A stretch of DNA of 64,000 nucleotides from Burkholderiales bacterium (lineage in GTDB: Bacteria; Pseudomonadota; Gammaproteobacteria; Burkholderiales; Usitatibacteraceae): positions 1-64,000 of the forward strand of contig JANYBL010000097.1 of NCBI GenBank assembly GCA_025360815.1. Reading direction: 5' to 3'. The stretch's first letter is position 1; each line of letters opens with the position of its first letter. The position numbers and the translations under genes are program-made. The notes below the pieces were generated by a model, which did not search any database, was not told where the DNA came from, and saw nothing but the letters and a program-made list of their open reading frames with translations. Shown here piece by piece: positions 8,404-17,394 of the stretch.

Positions 8404-9444
8404 TTAATTGAAAGCGTCTTTGTTGGAAGCTTTGTTGCGCGCTTCGGCCACGCTAATGACATTGCGGCGCACCAAATCAGCTAAATTTTGATCCATTGTT
8501 TGCATACCGATAGCCTGCCCGGTTTGGATCGCGGAATACATTTGCGCCACTTTTGCTTCGCGGATCAGGTTTCGAATTGCCGGTGTGCCGATCATGATTT
8601 CATGTGCCGCAACGCGACCCTGGCCGTCTTTGGTTTTGCACAACGTTTGGGAGATCACCGCCCGCAGACTCTCCGACAACATCGCGCGGATCATCTCTTT
8701 TTCAGCTGCAGGGAAGACGTCGATAATCCGATCTACCGTTTTGGCTGCCGATGAAGTATGCAGGGTGCCGAACACCAAGTGGCCGGTTTCAGCCGCTGTC
8801 ATTGCAAGGCGGATTGTTTCCAAATCACGCATCTCGCCCACCAAAATAATGTCCGGATCCTCACGCAACGCGGATCTCAAGGCATTGGCGAACGACAAGG
8901 TATGGGGGCCAACTTCCCGTTGATTGACCAAGCATTTTTTGGATTCATGCACAAATTCAATCGGGTCTTCCACCGTGAGCACGTGGCCGAACTCGTTTTC
9001 ATTCACGTAGTTCACCATCGCGGCCAACGTGGTGGACTTGCCTGAACCAGTCGGACCCGTTACCAACACCATGCCGCGAGGGGTCATCGCCAATTCGGAA
9101 AAAATTTTCGGGCAATTTAACTCTTCAAGCGACAATATTTTAGACGGAATCGTCCTCATCACCGCCCCGGAGCCCCGCTGGTGATTAAACGCATTCACCC
9201 GGAACCGCGCCAGGTTCGGGATCTCAAACGAGAAATCGCACTCCAAATTCTCTTCATACATCTTGCGCTGGCCGTCGTTCATGATGTCATAGACCATGCC
9301 GTGCACATCATCATGACTAAGCGCTGGAACGTTGATCCGGCGCACATCGCCGTGGACACGAATCATCGGTGGTAAACCTGCGGAAAGATGCAAGTCGGAA
9401 GCTTTGTTTTTTACGCCGAAGGCTAAGAGTTCTGCGATTTCCAT
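8404..9444 (-). CDS. pilT: Twitching motility/retraction ATPase PilT
   Basis: Motor ATPase that depolymerises type IV pili. The 346-residue product carries Walker A TGPTGSGKSTTL, Walker B region DIILVGEMRDLETI, the His box GHLVFGTLHTSSAAKT and the PilT signature AIRNLIREAK. Length and motifs are typical. It is divergent from yggS with a 99-bp gap that contains a short inverted repeat. The rest of the pilus apparatus is not here, although a possible prepilin end sits at the left edge. Confidence 0.97.
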   Translation of the reverse strand: MEIAELLAFGVKNKASDLHLSAGLPPMIRVHGDVRRINVPALSHDDVHGMVYDIMNDGQRKMYEENLECDFSFEIPNLARFRVNAFNHQRGSGAVMRTIPSKILSLEELNCPKIFSELAMTPRGMVLVTGPTGSGKSTTLAAMVNYVNENEFGHVLTVEDPIEFVHESKKCLVNQREVGPHTLSFANALRSALREDPDIILVGEMRDLETIRLAMTAAETGHLVFGTLHTSSAAKTVDRIIDVFPAAEKEMIRAMLSESLRAVISQTLCKTKDGQGRVAAHEIMIGTPAIRNLIREAKVAQMYSAIQTGQAIGMQTMDQNLADLVRRNVISVAEARNKASNKDAFN

Positions 9445-9501
9445 TTATACTTTCCTTGGATGGTTTTGGTCTCGAATTATTCTGTAATTGTACCCACGAA
9501 T

Positions 9502-9518
9502 TTGCGCGAGCCGCGCAA
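9502..9518. repeat. Short inverted repeat between pilT and yggS
   Basis: TTGCGCG and CGCGCAA form a perfect 7-bp inverted repeat around a 3-base centre in the 99-bp divergent intergenic region. It could be an operator acting on either promoter or simply chance; no regulator is suggested by the context. Confidence 0.3.
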
Positions 9519-9543
9519 TGAACGCACGCTGTGAACCCACTCA

Positions 9544-10278
9544 ATGATTATGTCCCCAATCGAAGCGAACTTGCAACAAATTCACCGTGAGAAAGATGCC
9601 GTGATTGCGGGACGCCTCGCCAATTTGGATCAAAATTTACGTCAAAACGTCACATTAGTCGCCGTCTCCAAAACGAAACCGGCGGCAGTTATATTCGAAG
9701 CATTCCAAGCCGGGCAACGGCATTTCGGCGAGAACTACGTCCAGGAAGGTGTGGCAAAAGTGGCTGAATTAGCGGCACTCGGGCTCACGCGCAAACAGGG
9801 CTTGATTTGGCATTTCATTGGCCCTTTACAGAGCAACAAGGCCAAACTGGTGGCGCATCATTTTGATTGGGTGCACGGTGTGGATCGTTTGAAAATTGCA
9901 GTGGCATTGTCAAACCACCGTGATGCCAGCCTAGCGCCGCTTAATGTTTGCGTCCAAGTAAATGTCAGCGGCGAGGATAGTAAAAGTGGCGTTGATCCGC
10001 AAGAAGCGTTGAGTCTCGCCACAGAGATCGCCACTTTGCCCAACCTCAACTTGCGTGGACTGATGACAATTATCGAAAATACGCCTGCGGTTGCAACCCA
10101 ACGGGCACAATTTCAGAAAATGCATGCATTGTGGCTTACATTGCGGCGTTACCCACCTCGTTCGGGCATGATGATTGATACTTTGTCTATGGGCATGTCG
10201 CAGGATTTTAAAATCGCGATTGAAGAAGGCTCAACGATGATCAGAATTGGCAGCGCTATTTTTGGCGCAAGGAATTAA
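9544..10278 (+). CDS. yggS: YggS-family pyridoxal phosphate homeostasis protein
   Basis: PLP-binding fold-type III protein of 244 residues that buffers free pyridoxal phosphate; no enzymatic activity is established for the family. The Schiff-base lysine lies in LVAVSKTKPA, and HFGENYVQE, WHFIGPLQSNK, GLMTI and LSMGMSQDF are family hallmarks. A second in-frame ATG at 9550 is an alternative start. It is followed 11 bases later by proC, a neighbour pairing found in many proteobacteria, and these two with yggT form one probable operon. Confidence 0.94.
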   Translation: MIMSPIEANLQQIHREKDAVIAGRLANLDQNLRQNVTLVAVSKTKPAAVIFEAFQAGQRHFGENYVQEGVAKVAELAALGLTRKQGLIWHFIGPLQSNKAKLVAHHFDWVHGVDRLKIAVALSNHRDASLAPLNVCVQVNVSGEDSKSGVDPQEALSLATEIATLPNLNLRGLMTIIENTPAVATQRAQFQKMHALWLTLRRYPPRSGMMIDTLSMGMSQDFKIAIEEGSTMIRIGSAIFGARN

Positions 10279-10289
10279 GGTCAGATCCA

Positions 10290-11135
10290 ATGTCAGAAAC
10301 GGTCAAACTTGTTTTCATCGGCGGCGGCAACATGAGCCAAGCGATTCTGGGCGGCCTGATTGCCAAAGGTCAAGCGCTAGTTGATTGTTGGGTGATTGAT
10401 CCATTCGAGCCTGCACGCGCCAAGATGGAGGAATTGGGGGTTCCGGTATCGGCCGAAGTCGATGATCGCGTCATGGAAACTCTGTTGGTAGCAACCGCGA
10501 TTGTGTTGGCCGTAAAGCCGCAAATGATGGAAGCGGCGCTGGTACCGTTGTCTGGCAAACTGACGCGCCAATTGGTGATTAGCATTGCCGCTGGTGTCAG
10601 TATCGAATCGATGGCGAAGTGGCTTGGCACAGCGCAGCAACCCTACACGCAGATTGTGCGCACCATGCCCAACACACCAGCGCTGATCCAGGCGGGCATT
10701 ACCGGACTTTACGCGCCGCCGAATGTGGCCGCTATTGACCGGACGATTGCCGAAAATTTGCTGCACGCGGTTGGCAAAACGGTTTGGTTTGAGAGCGAGG
10801 ATATGTTGAACGCGGTGACAGCGGTCTCGGGTAGCGGCCCCGCTTACGTGTTCTATTTTATTGAGGCGCTTGAGGCGGCGGCAATAGAGCTGGGATTCCC
10901 GGTCGACGCGGCGCGGCTGTTTGCGCAGGAAACCTTTTTAGGCGGCGCAAAATTGGCAGCGCAAAGTTCAGATTCGCCGGCACAGTTGCGCGCAAAAGTT
11001 ACCTCCAAACATGGCACAACGGAACGGGCCATTGAATATTTTGATGCCGTTGCGTTAAAGTCTATCTTTATCGATGGCGTGAAGGCGGCTTGTGCCCGAT
11101 CGCGCGAGCTGGGTGAAACACTCAAAAATGAATAG
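10290..11135 (+). CDS. proC: Pyrroline-5-carboxylate reductase
   Basis: Catalyses the last step of proline synthesis, NADPH-dependent reduction of pyrroline-5-carboxylate. The 281-residue product begins with the Rossmann motif FIGGGNMSQAILGGL and has MPNTPALIQAG and the dimerisation/active-site segment VSGSGPAYVFYFIEAL. Length is typical. proA, the preceding pathway step, is elsewhere in this window at 18.8 kb on the other strand. Confidence 0.96.
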   Translation: MSETVKLVFIGGGNMSQAILGGLIAKGQALVDCWVIDPFEPARAKMEELGVPVSAEVDDRVMETLLVATAIVLAVKPQMMEAALVPLSGKLTRQLVISIAAGVSIESMAKWLGTAQQPYTQIVRTMPNTPALIQAGITGLYAPPNVAAIDRTIAENLLHAVGKTVWFESEDMLNAVTAVSGSGPAYVFYFIEALEAAAIELGFPVDAARLFAQETFLGGAKLAAQSSDSPAQLRAKVTSKHGTTERAIEYFDAVALKSIFIDGVKAACARSRELGETLKNE

Positions 11136-11225
11136 GAGGAACAATTTGCAATATTGCCGTGGGAATTGCGATGGAAAACTTGGCGCTATGCCGCTGATGG
11201 GGCGGTTCCCGGAAGCGCGCCATTC

Positions 11226-11813
11226 ATGTTGATCCAAGCCGTTATTTATGTTCTCACTACGTTGGTGAATCTGTTCGTATTGGCGGTGTTAATGCGGTTC
11301 TATGCGCAGGCATTTCGCGCGTCGTTTCGCAATCCAATTGCGCAATTTGTCGTCGCTTTCACTGACTGGGCAGTGAAGCCAACGCGTCGTATCGTGCCCC
11401 AACTTTTCGGCCTCGACAGCGCCTCGTTGATAGTGGCTTGGGTGGTTGAAATTGTACTCTGGGGCGTTGTTTTGGCGTTGTTGGGTGCGGCAGCTTTTGA
11501 AAACCCGATTTTTTGGGCAGCATTAGTGGCCTATGGCTTAGTAATGGTGATTAAACTCTCGATCTACTTATTGATGGGTGTGGTCGTGGTTCAAGCCGTG
11601 TTGTCGTGGGTGAATCCGTACCATCCCATCCAGCCTTTCTTTGATTCGCTATGCAAGCCGTTTTTACGTCCGTTCCAGCGCATCATTCCATTGGTGGGTG
11701 GTGTTGATCTTTCGCCAATGGTGTTGCTAATCGCGTTGCAGGTATTGTTGATGCTGCCAATTTCCTTGCTTGAGGGCACGGTTCGCCAAATCCTGCGGGA
11801 TTTGCCTATTTAG
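11226..11813 (+). CDS. yggT: YggT-family membrane protein
   Basis: Integral membrane protein of about 195 residues with two YGGT repeat units: VLMRFYAQAF...RNPIAQFVVAFTDW in the first and QAVLSWVNPYHPIQPFFDSL in the second, each flanked by hydrophobic helices. Family members have been linked to osmotic stress and to cytoplasmic membrane organisation, but the biochemical role is unsettled. I start at ATG 11226, where the family-typical first helix begins (MLIQAVIYVL). A TTG at 11154 is in frame but adds 24 non-conserved residues. It lies downstream of proC in the same direction. Confidence 0.88.
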   Translation: MLIQAVIYVLTTLVNLFVLAVLMRFYAQAFRASFRNPIAQFVVAFTDWAVKPTRRIVPQLFGLDSASLIVAWVVEIVLWGVVLALLGAAAFENPIFWAALVAYGLVMVIKLSIYLLMGVVVVQAVLSWVNPYHPIQPFFDSLCKPFLRPFQRIIPLVGGVDLSPMVLLIALQVLLMLPISLLEGTVRQILRDLPI

Positions 11814-11970
11814 GGGCGGCGGGCATCCCTAACTAGGTGTACGATATAGAAGATTTTGCCTCTATCGCGACGACAAAGTTAGAAAATAACCCGTTCTGTT
11901 GCAAAGGCTGATTCGACCAATGATTTTTGTCTTTAAATAGCTTAAAAATATTCCTAAATGCTTCTCTAAA

Positions 11971-14097
11971 GTGGCAACGATAAAAACCGTGGAATCCACC
12001 TCTCGCCTTGAATCTGAAATAGCTCGCTACCATGAATGGCGCACCGCTTTGTCACGCGCTGTGCATGACTATCATGATTGGCTGGAGCAGACGAATCAGC
12101 TAGACGTTCAACAGTCGATCCGGTTTTACGATCTGCTGGAAACGCTCAATAAAGGCCATATGCTGCTGGCATTTTTAGCCGAGTTTTCGCGCGGCAAATC
12201 TGAGCTTATTAACGCGCTGTTTTTTTCCAGTTTTAAAGAACGCCTGCTGCCTTCAGATGTGGGTCGCACCACGATGTGCCCTACCGAAATTTTTCATGAT
12301 CCGAACGAGGAGCCCTATCTGAAGCTCTTGTCGGTTGAAACCCGCTACCGCGATGAATCGATCTCGCAACTTAAAAATATGCCAGTGGAATGGTCAAAAA
12401 TCCGCTTAAATGTTGATGATCCGAAACAGATGAAACAAGCGCTATCCGCGCTGGCGGATACCAAACGGGTTTATGCGCTCGATGCCCGAATGATGGGCTT
12501 GATTCCCATGTTCGATGATTCGGGTGCAGCACCGAATGAAGACGATGTGGTCGAAGTACCAGCATGGCGTTACGCCATCATTAATTATCCGCACCCGCTG
12601 CTGATAAGTGGTTTATCAGTACTGGATACGCCGGGTTTAAACGCGCTCGGTTTGGAACCGGAACTGACCTTATCGACCGTACCCAATGCTCATGCGGTGT
12701 TATTTTTGCTAGGCATTGATACCGGTGTGACTAAAAGCGATTTGGAAATTTGGGAACGCTATGTCAAATCAGCGCTGCCCGCGAAAATGGCGGTGCTGAA
12801 CAAAATTGACCTCATGTGGGACGAGCTGAAAACGCAGCCTGAAATCCAGGCAGGCGTTACGCGCATGATCGAAACCACTTGCCAGCAATTGCATTTAACG
12901 AGCGATAAAGTTTTCGCCGTGTCGGCGCAAAAAGCGCTGGTAGGGCGGATCAAAGATGATCCAGAAATGGTCGAACGTTCGGGTATTGGTCGCTTGGAAA
13001 CCTATCTGGCCACTAAAATTATCCCGATTAAACGCCAAATTTTGGCCAAGGCCGTCACCAATGAAATTGGCACCATGATGGTGACGAGCCATCGCAGTTG
13101 TTCGCAAAAACTGGAAGCGAACAAAGTGCAGCTTGCAGAGCTCAACTTGCTGGCAGGTAAGGGGCGCGATCTGACGATGAAACTATGGCAAAAGGTCAGT
13201 GCAGAAAAAGAAAGTTATAACGCCGCACTAAGCGAATACAAAATGCAGCGCGCCGTATTTAATCAAAAGCGCAATGCCGTTATTGATGTTTTTAATCCGG
13301 CCAAATTGGATATTTTGTGTTCGCAGAGCCGTCAAGCAATCAGCGATTCATGGACCACAATGGGGCTCACGAAGGGGATGCGGGACCTGATTAAACGCAT
13401 TAATACTGAGTTCAGCGGTGTCACGCTGGCAGGCGAAGATGTGTTGCGCTTGATGGAAGGGGTTTACAACACATTCCATGAGCGGTTTCAGTTTGAAAAA
13501 ATGGAAATGCCGCCACTCGACTTTGAGGGGCCGCGCAATAAGCTGAAATTATTGGTGTATGAGACGGAGCAATTTTGTAAAGATCCGGTCAACATCGTGG
13601 TGCGCGCCAAGACGCCGATGATCCGGCGCTATTGGAGCATGTTGATTGACCAAGCCCGCAAGATTTTTAACGAAGCCCGCGCCGATACAGAACGTTGGTT
13701 AGCGGCCGTTCCGCTACCCCTTGAAACACAGATCCGCGACCACAAAGCGCAACTGGAGGCGCGTCTTGCCACGCTCGCTAAGATTAACGAGCGCGCCAGT
13801 GCCATGAAAGAAGAAGTCGCTAAACTGGAGGCGGAACGAAAAAAAATTCAGGGACAACTCGATTTAATTACCGGCCTGATTATGAAGGTTCGCGATGTGG
13901 GGCCGGCACCAGATGTGTCATCGGCGAGCCATACCGCATGGGCAAGCACTCCCACACCTGTGCCACTGGCGCCAACCATCAGCAGCACGGCCTTTGCCGA
14001 GACGGTGCGGTTTTCAGTTGCGCAGCCTGCCTCCGATAGCAGCGATAAAACGGCATTTATGGATACGGTGAAATTTGAATCATCCGCCAAGGTTTGA
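11971..14097 (+). CDS. Dynamin-like GTPase
   Basis: Large GTPase of 708 residues. An N-terminal helical stretch precedes the G domain with P-loop AEFSRGKSELINAL (about residue 70), a Thr-rich switch I (DVGRTTMCPTEI), G3 DTPGLNALGL and G4 LNKIDLMWDE. The remainder is mostly helical, with a predicted coiled coil near residues 605-650 (LEARLATLAKINERASAM onwards). The C-terminus holds two copies of a TAFxxTVxF motif. Bacterial dynamin-like proteins remodel or guard membranes, some in stress or phage defence; the role here is unknown. The start is GTG at 11971, since the nearby ATG frame stops at once. It stands alone, convergent with rng. Confidence 0.8.
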   Translation: MATIKTVESTSRLESEIARYHEWRTALSRAVHDYHDWLEQTNQLDVQQSIRFYDLLETLNKGHMLLAFLAEFSRGKSELINALFFSSFKERLLPSDVGRTTMCPTEIFHDPNEEPYLKLLSVETRYRDESISQLKNMPVEWSKIRLNVDDPKQMKQALSALADTKRVYALDARMMGLIPMFDDSGAAPNEDDVVEVPAWRYAIINYPHPLLISGLSVLDTPGLNALGLEPELTLSTVPNAHAVLFLLGIDTGVTKSDLEIWERYVKSALPAKMAVLNKIDLMWDELKTQPEIQAGVTRMIETTCQQLHLTSDKVFAVSAQKALVGRIKDDPEMVERSGIGRLETYLATKIIPIKRQILAKAVTNEIGTMMVTSHRSCSQKLEANKVQLAELNLLAGKGRDLTMKLWQKVSAEKESYNAALSEYKMQRAVFNQKRNAVIDVFNPAKLDILCSQSRQAISDSWTTMGLTKGMRDLIKRINTEFSGVTLAGEDVLRLMEGVYNTFHERFQFEKMEMPPLDFEGPRNKLKLLVYETEQFCKDPVNIVVRAKTPMIRRYWSMLIDQARKIFNEARADTERWLAAVPLPLETQIRDHKAQLEARLATLAKINERASAMKEEVAKLEAERKKIQGQLDLITGLIMKVRDVGPAPDVSSASHTAWASTPTPVPLAPTISSTAFAETVRFSVAQPASDSSDKTAFMDTVKFESSAKV

Positions 14098-14207
14098 GAG
14101 CCTTTTGCGGCCGAACGATCGCCCGACCGGTGGTAGCGCAATCAGCGAAACGTTGAAGTTAAAGCGCAACGGCGTGGTGCCTGTGGGGTAAGTGCAGCGA
14201 GGCAAAC

Positions 14208-15659
14208 TCAAACCAAAATCACATCAAACTGCTCCTGCGTATAAGAAGTTTCAACCGATAATGAAATCGGCTTTTTGATGAAATCCTCCAGCATTGTCAC
14301 GCCCTGCGATTCTTCATCCAAGAATCGGTCAATGACACTTTGCGCGGCTAAAATACGAAATTCTTTGGCATCAAACTGACGAGCTGATCGCATAATTTCG
14401 CGTAGCACCTCATAACAAACCGTTTGCGCCGATTTAATCTCGCCTCGCCCCGAACAGGTCGGGCAGGATTCACACAATACATGCGCCAAACTTTCGCGGG
14501 TACGTTTGCGCGTCATCTCGACTAAGCCAAGTTGCGTGAAGCCATTAACGGTGATCCGTGTGCGATCACGCGAAAGCCCCTTGTTAAATTCGGCTAGCAC
14601 AGCGTTTTTATGTTCATCGTTATCCATGTCGATAAAATCAACGATGATAATACCGCCCAAATTGCGCAGCCGCAGTTGGCGCGCAATCGCTTGCGTGGCT
14701 TCCAGATTGGTTTTAAATATAGTGTCGTCAAAGCTTCGGCCCGATACAAAGGCACCGGTATTCACGTCCACCGTGGTGAGCGCTTCGGTCTGATCGATAA
14801 TCACATAGCCGCCAGATTTCAAGTCAACACGGCGCTTCAATGCGCGCTCAATTTCATCTTCCACGCCGAACAAATCAAACAGCGGACGGTCCCCCGCATA
14901 ATGTTCCAGCACACTCAATGATTTTCGGCTGTATTGCTCGGCGAATTGCGTGAGCTTCAGATGTGTGTCGCGCGAATCGACGATAATGCGCTCAGTCTCC
15001 GACGTCACCAAATCACGCAACGCCCGCAGCGTCAAATCGAGATCTTGGTAGAGCAATGCTTGTGGCGCAGCGGTTTTTGATTTTCCCAAAATGCCACGCC
15101 AAAGCTTGATCAAGTATTCAATGTCAGCGGTTAACTCCTCATCAGTTGCCGTCTCGGCGACGGTGCGAACAATGAATCCGCCCGTCTCGCTCGGCGGCAT
15201 GAGCGCATGCACCTTCTCGCGTAAATGTTCGCGTTCGGCTTCGTCTTCAATGCGCTGCGAAATGCCGATGTGCTGATCTTGCGGCAGGTACACCAGCAAG
15301 CGACCGGCAAATGAGATTTGCGTTGAGAGACGCGCGCCCTTGCTGCCAATCGGGTCTTTGATAACCTGCACAACAATGGTCTGACCTTCGTGCAGCAATT
15401 TTTCAATTGGTTTTTGCTCAGCCGTTTTGTTGCCCGACCAAACCTCGGCAACATGCAAAAAAGCCGCACGCGCCAAGCCGATTTCAATAAACGCCGACTG
15501 CATTCCCGGCAACACACGCCCGACGCGCCCAAGATAAACATTGCCCACCAGCCCTCGGTTGGAGCCACGTTCCACATGCAGCTCCTGCACCGCACCCTGT
15601 TCTAAGATCGCCACCCGCGATTCTTGCGGCGTGACGTTAATCAGTATTTGCTCGTTCAA
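14208..15659 (-). CDS. rng: Ribonuclease G
   Basis: Endoribonuclease that matures the 5' end of 16S rRNA and turns over mRNAs. The 483-residue product has the S1 domain near the start (NVYLGRVGRVLPGMQSAFIEIG), the RNase E/G catalytic DFIDM segment with its Mg2+-binding Asp, and the Zn-link CPTCSGRG. It is of RNase G length and lacks the long scaffold tail of RNase E. The start codon is TTG at 15659 with GGAG upstream. It is downstream of maf on the same strand, a common pairing, but separated by about 545 bases here. Confidence 0.95.
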   Translation of the reverse strand: MNEQILINVTPQESRVAILEQGAVQELHVERGSNRGLVGNVYLGRVGRVLPGMQSAFIEIGLARAAFLHVAEVWSGNKTAEQKPIEKLLHEGQTIVVQVIKDPIGSKGARLSTQISFAGRLLVYLPQDQHIGISQRIEDEAEREHLREKVHALMPPSETGGFIVRTVAETATDEELTADIEYLIKLWRGILGKSKTAAPQALLYQDLDLTLRALRDLVTSETERIIVDSRDTHLKLTQFAEQYSRKSLSVLEHYAGDRPLFDLFGVEDEIERALKRRVDLKSGGYVIIDQTEALTTVDVNTGAFVSGRSFDDTIFKTNLEATQAIARQLRLRNLGGIIIVDFIDMDNDEHKNAVLAEFNKGLSRDRTRITVNGFTQLGLVEMTRKRTRESLAHVLCESCPTCSGRGEIKSAQTVCYEVLREIMRSARQFDAKEFRILAAQSVIDRFLDEESQGVTMLEDFIKKPISLSVETSYTQEQFDVILV

Positions 15660-15899
15660 AGAAGTGCTCCGCTAAAGTTTTAGTCTAGCTGGAGTTTACC
15701 TGATGCCTCGCATGTCGCGCTCGAATCAATTGTCGAAACTATTTGTGAAAAGCAGGAAATTTTACCTACACGATCAGAGCGCCTTGCCTTGAATATAACG
15801 GTACGCTTGGGTCAACCCCTGATAGTCTCACGAGTATCCGCGGACATCATGGATTACGATGTCACTTGTTGGGGCGAGTCAGCCAATGATGCCTTCGAT

Positions 15900-16208
15900 T
15901 CAGGCAAACCCCCGACTAACATACAGCGCTTTCGCATCTTTGGTGTTGGTTCCTTCCGTGACCTTTATGTCGAAATGGCGTTTGTACACGTTGCCATGAT
16001 CAAACTCACCACAGAAAAAGTCTACGGTGAGAATATGCTTGAAAAACACATACCCCAGCGTGCTGCGTATATGCCGCTCATACCGAGCCGCGTACTGGTT
16101 CAGGTTCAGCAAATCGAAGCTGAGCGCGTTCCTGAAATGGATATATTTCTCAAATTGAACGTCAAATACGGCGGTTAATAAAATGGTTTTGGCCACAAGC
16201 CAACTCAA
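15900..16208 (-). CDS. Hypothetical ORF between maf and rng
   Basis: A 102-codon frame on the minus strand begins with TTG at 16208, which overlaps the maf stop codon as TTGA, an arrangement that favours coupled translation. The codons look ordinary. The product has an N-terminal hydrophobic stretch (VAKTILLTAVFDV) and a basic aromatic-rich body, with no family recognised. A competing plus-strand frame runs 15789-16178 (TTG start). maf and rng usually lie side by side, so this 545-bp interval may be an insertion or a degraded gene. Beyond 15899 toward rng nothing else is visible. Confidence 0.3.
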   Translation of the reverse strand: MSWLVAKTILLTAVFDVQFEKYIHFRNALSFDLLNLNQYAARYERHIRSTLGYVFFKHILTVDFFCGEFDHGNVYKRHFDIKVTEGTNTKDAKALYVSRGFA

Positions 16209-16885
16209 ACCCGAAGCCCCGCCTTACGCAACAACTCCGCCGTCTCAAATAAGGGTAAGCCCATCACGCCGGTATAGCTGCCGGAAATCTTGCTGATGAA
16301 TTTTGCGGCATGGCCTTGGATACCGTACGCACCCGCTTTATCCATCGGTTCGCCAGTTTCGACGTAGCGTTTGATGTCGGCGTCAGATATGGCAGCAAAG
16401 GTGACAAAACTTGTTGAAAGTACGAAATCGGTTTCGCCGTGCGCGTAGACGGCCACTCCTGTTAACACTTGATGGGTTTGACCGGAAAGGCGTTTTAACA
16501 TCCCGATCGCATCGGCTGCATCGATTGGCTTGCCTAAAATCCCATCGCCGATAGCGACGGTGGTGTCCGCTGTTAGAATTGGGCGCGATGATAGTTTGCG
16601 AGAACGCATCATACGCTGCGCTGTGTCGGCTTTGAGGCGCACAATACGCTCGACGTAGAGTCTTGGCAACTCTCCCTCGCGCGGCGATTCATCGACATCC
16701 AGATCGACTGGCAAGGCACGACCATCCTCACGCATCGCGTCCTGCTGCATGTGCGGAGCCTCTCGCATCATCAGCAATTCGTATTGCACCCCAATCTGCT
16801 TCAACAACTCGCGACGGCGCGGGCTTTTAGAAGCCAGATAGATTATTTTGGCTTGTACATGCTGGGGGTTTTGCTGCGGATTCAC
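16205..16885 (-). CDS. maf: Maf-family nucleotide pyrophosphatase
   Basis: House-cleaning nucleoside triphosphate pyrophosphatase of 226 residues. It has the N-terminal LASKSPRRRELLKQIGV motif, the catalytic LTADTTVAIGDGILGKP segment and the terminal KISGSYTGVMGLPLFET signature. A stretch of roughly 25 extra residues after YELLMM is seen in betaproteobacterial members and accounts for the length. The start appears to be GTG at 16885. It is in line with rlmH, rsfS and nadD on the same strand. Confidence 0.93.
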   Translation of the reverse strand: MNPQQNPQHVQAKIIYLASKSPRRRELLKQIGVQYELLMMREAPHMQQDAMREDGRALPVDLDVDESPREGELPRLYVERIVRLKADTAQRMMRSRKLSSRPILTADTTVAIGDGILGKPIDAADAIGMLKRLSGQTHQVLTGVAVYAHGETDFVLSTSFVTFAAISDADIKRYVETGEPMDKAGAYGIQGHAAKFISKISGSYTGVMGLPLFETAELLRKAGLRV

Positions 16886-16926
16886 GATTTATTCTTTACC
16901 GGTTTGCTGTTGTCTGAGATTGGCTG

Positions 16927-17394
16927 TTATTCACGGTGATATGGGTGATTTTGGTTGATCGACCAGGCCCGATAAAGCTGCTCGGTCAACATTATGCGCA
17001 CCATGCCATGTGGTAGCGTACAGCCCGATAGTGCAATCGTTTTGTCTGCGCTGGCTTTGAGCGATGGTGCCAAGCCGTCAGCGCTACCAATCATAAAGCA
17101 GGGGTTCACACCATCAGCCATCCATTGTTTTAACCATTCAGCAAGTTGTACGGTATTTACCTTGGCGCCTCGTTCGTCAAGCACCACACGCACCGCTGAC
17201 TTCGGCAACGCGGCCTCGATTCGCACTGCTTCTTGCTCTAATACTTTTGCGACTTGTTTGCTGGCGCGGTCCTCCGGCTTTAGCTCAATCAATTCGATGC
17301 GCGCCTCAGGCGGCATGCGCTTGGCATATTCCGAAAAGCCGGTTTGAATCCATGCTGGCATTTTATGTCCGACTGCGATGATGTATAGCTTCAC
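16927..17394 (-). CDS. rlmH: 23S rRNA pseudouridine-1915 N3-methyltransferase
   Basis: SPOUT-class methyltransferase of 155 residues acting on the 70S ribosome. It has the [13 protein letters not shown]-binding knot, [17 protein letters not shown], and the C-terminal HPYHRE that is the family hallmark. Its start overlaps the rsfS stop by 4 bases (17391-17394), so the two are translationally coupled. Confidence 0.97.
   Translation of the reverse strand: MKLYIIAVGHKMPAWIQTGFSEYAKRMPPEARIELIELKPEDRASKQVAKVLEQEAVRIEAALPKSAVRVVLDERGAKVNTVQLAEWLKQWMADGVNPCFMIGSADGLAPSLKASADKTIALSGCTLPHGMVRIMLTEQLYRAWSINQNHPYHRE

Noticed and set aside
11128-11232. A 34-codon frame with a strong AGGAGG inside, spanning the proC end and yggT start
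   Set aside because: It overlaps two established genes, its own start has no upstream ribosome site, and the AGGAGG lies within rather than before it; more likely a chance frame.
15789-16178. Plus-strand 129-codon frame between rng and maf
   Set aside because: TTG start without a ribosome binding site and no family; the minus-strand frame with the TTGA overlap is slightly better, though neither is firm.
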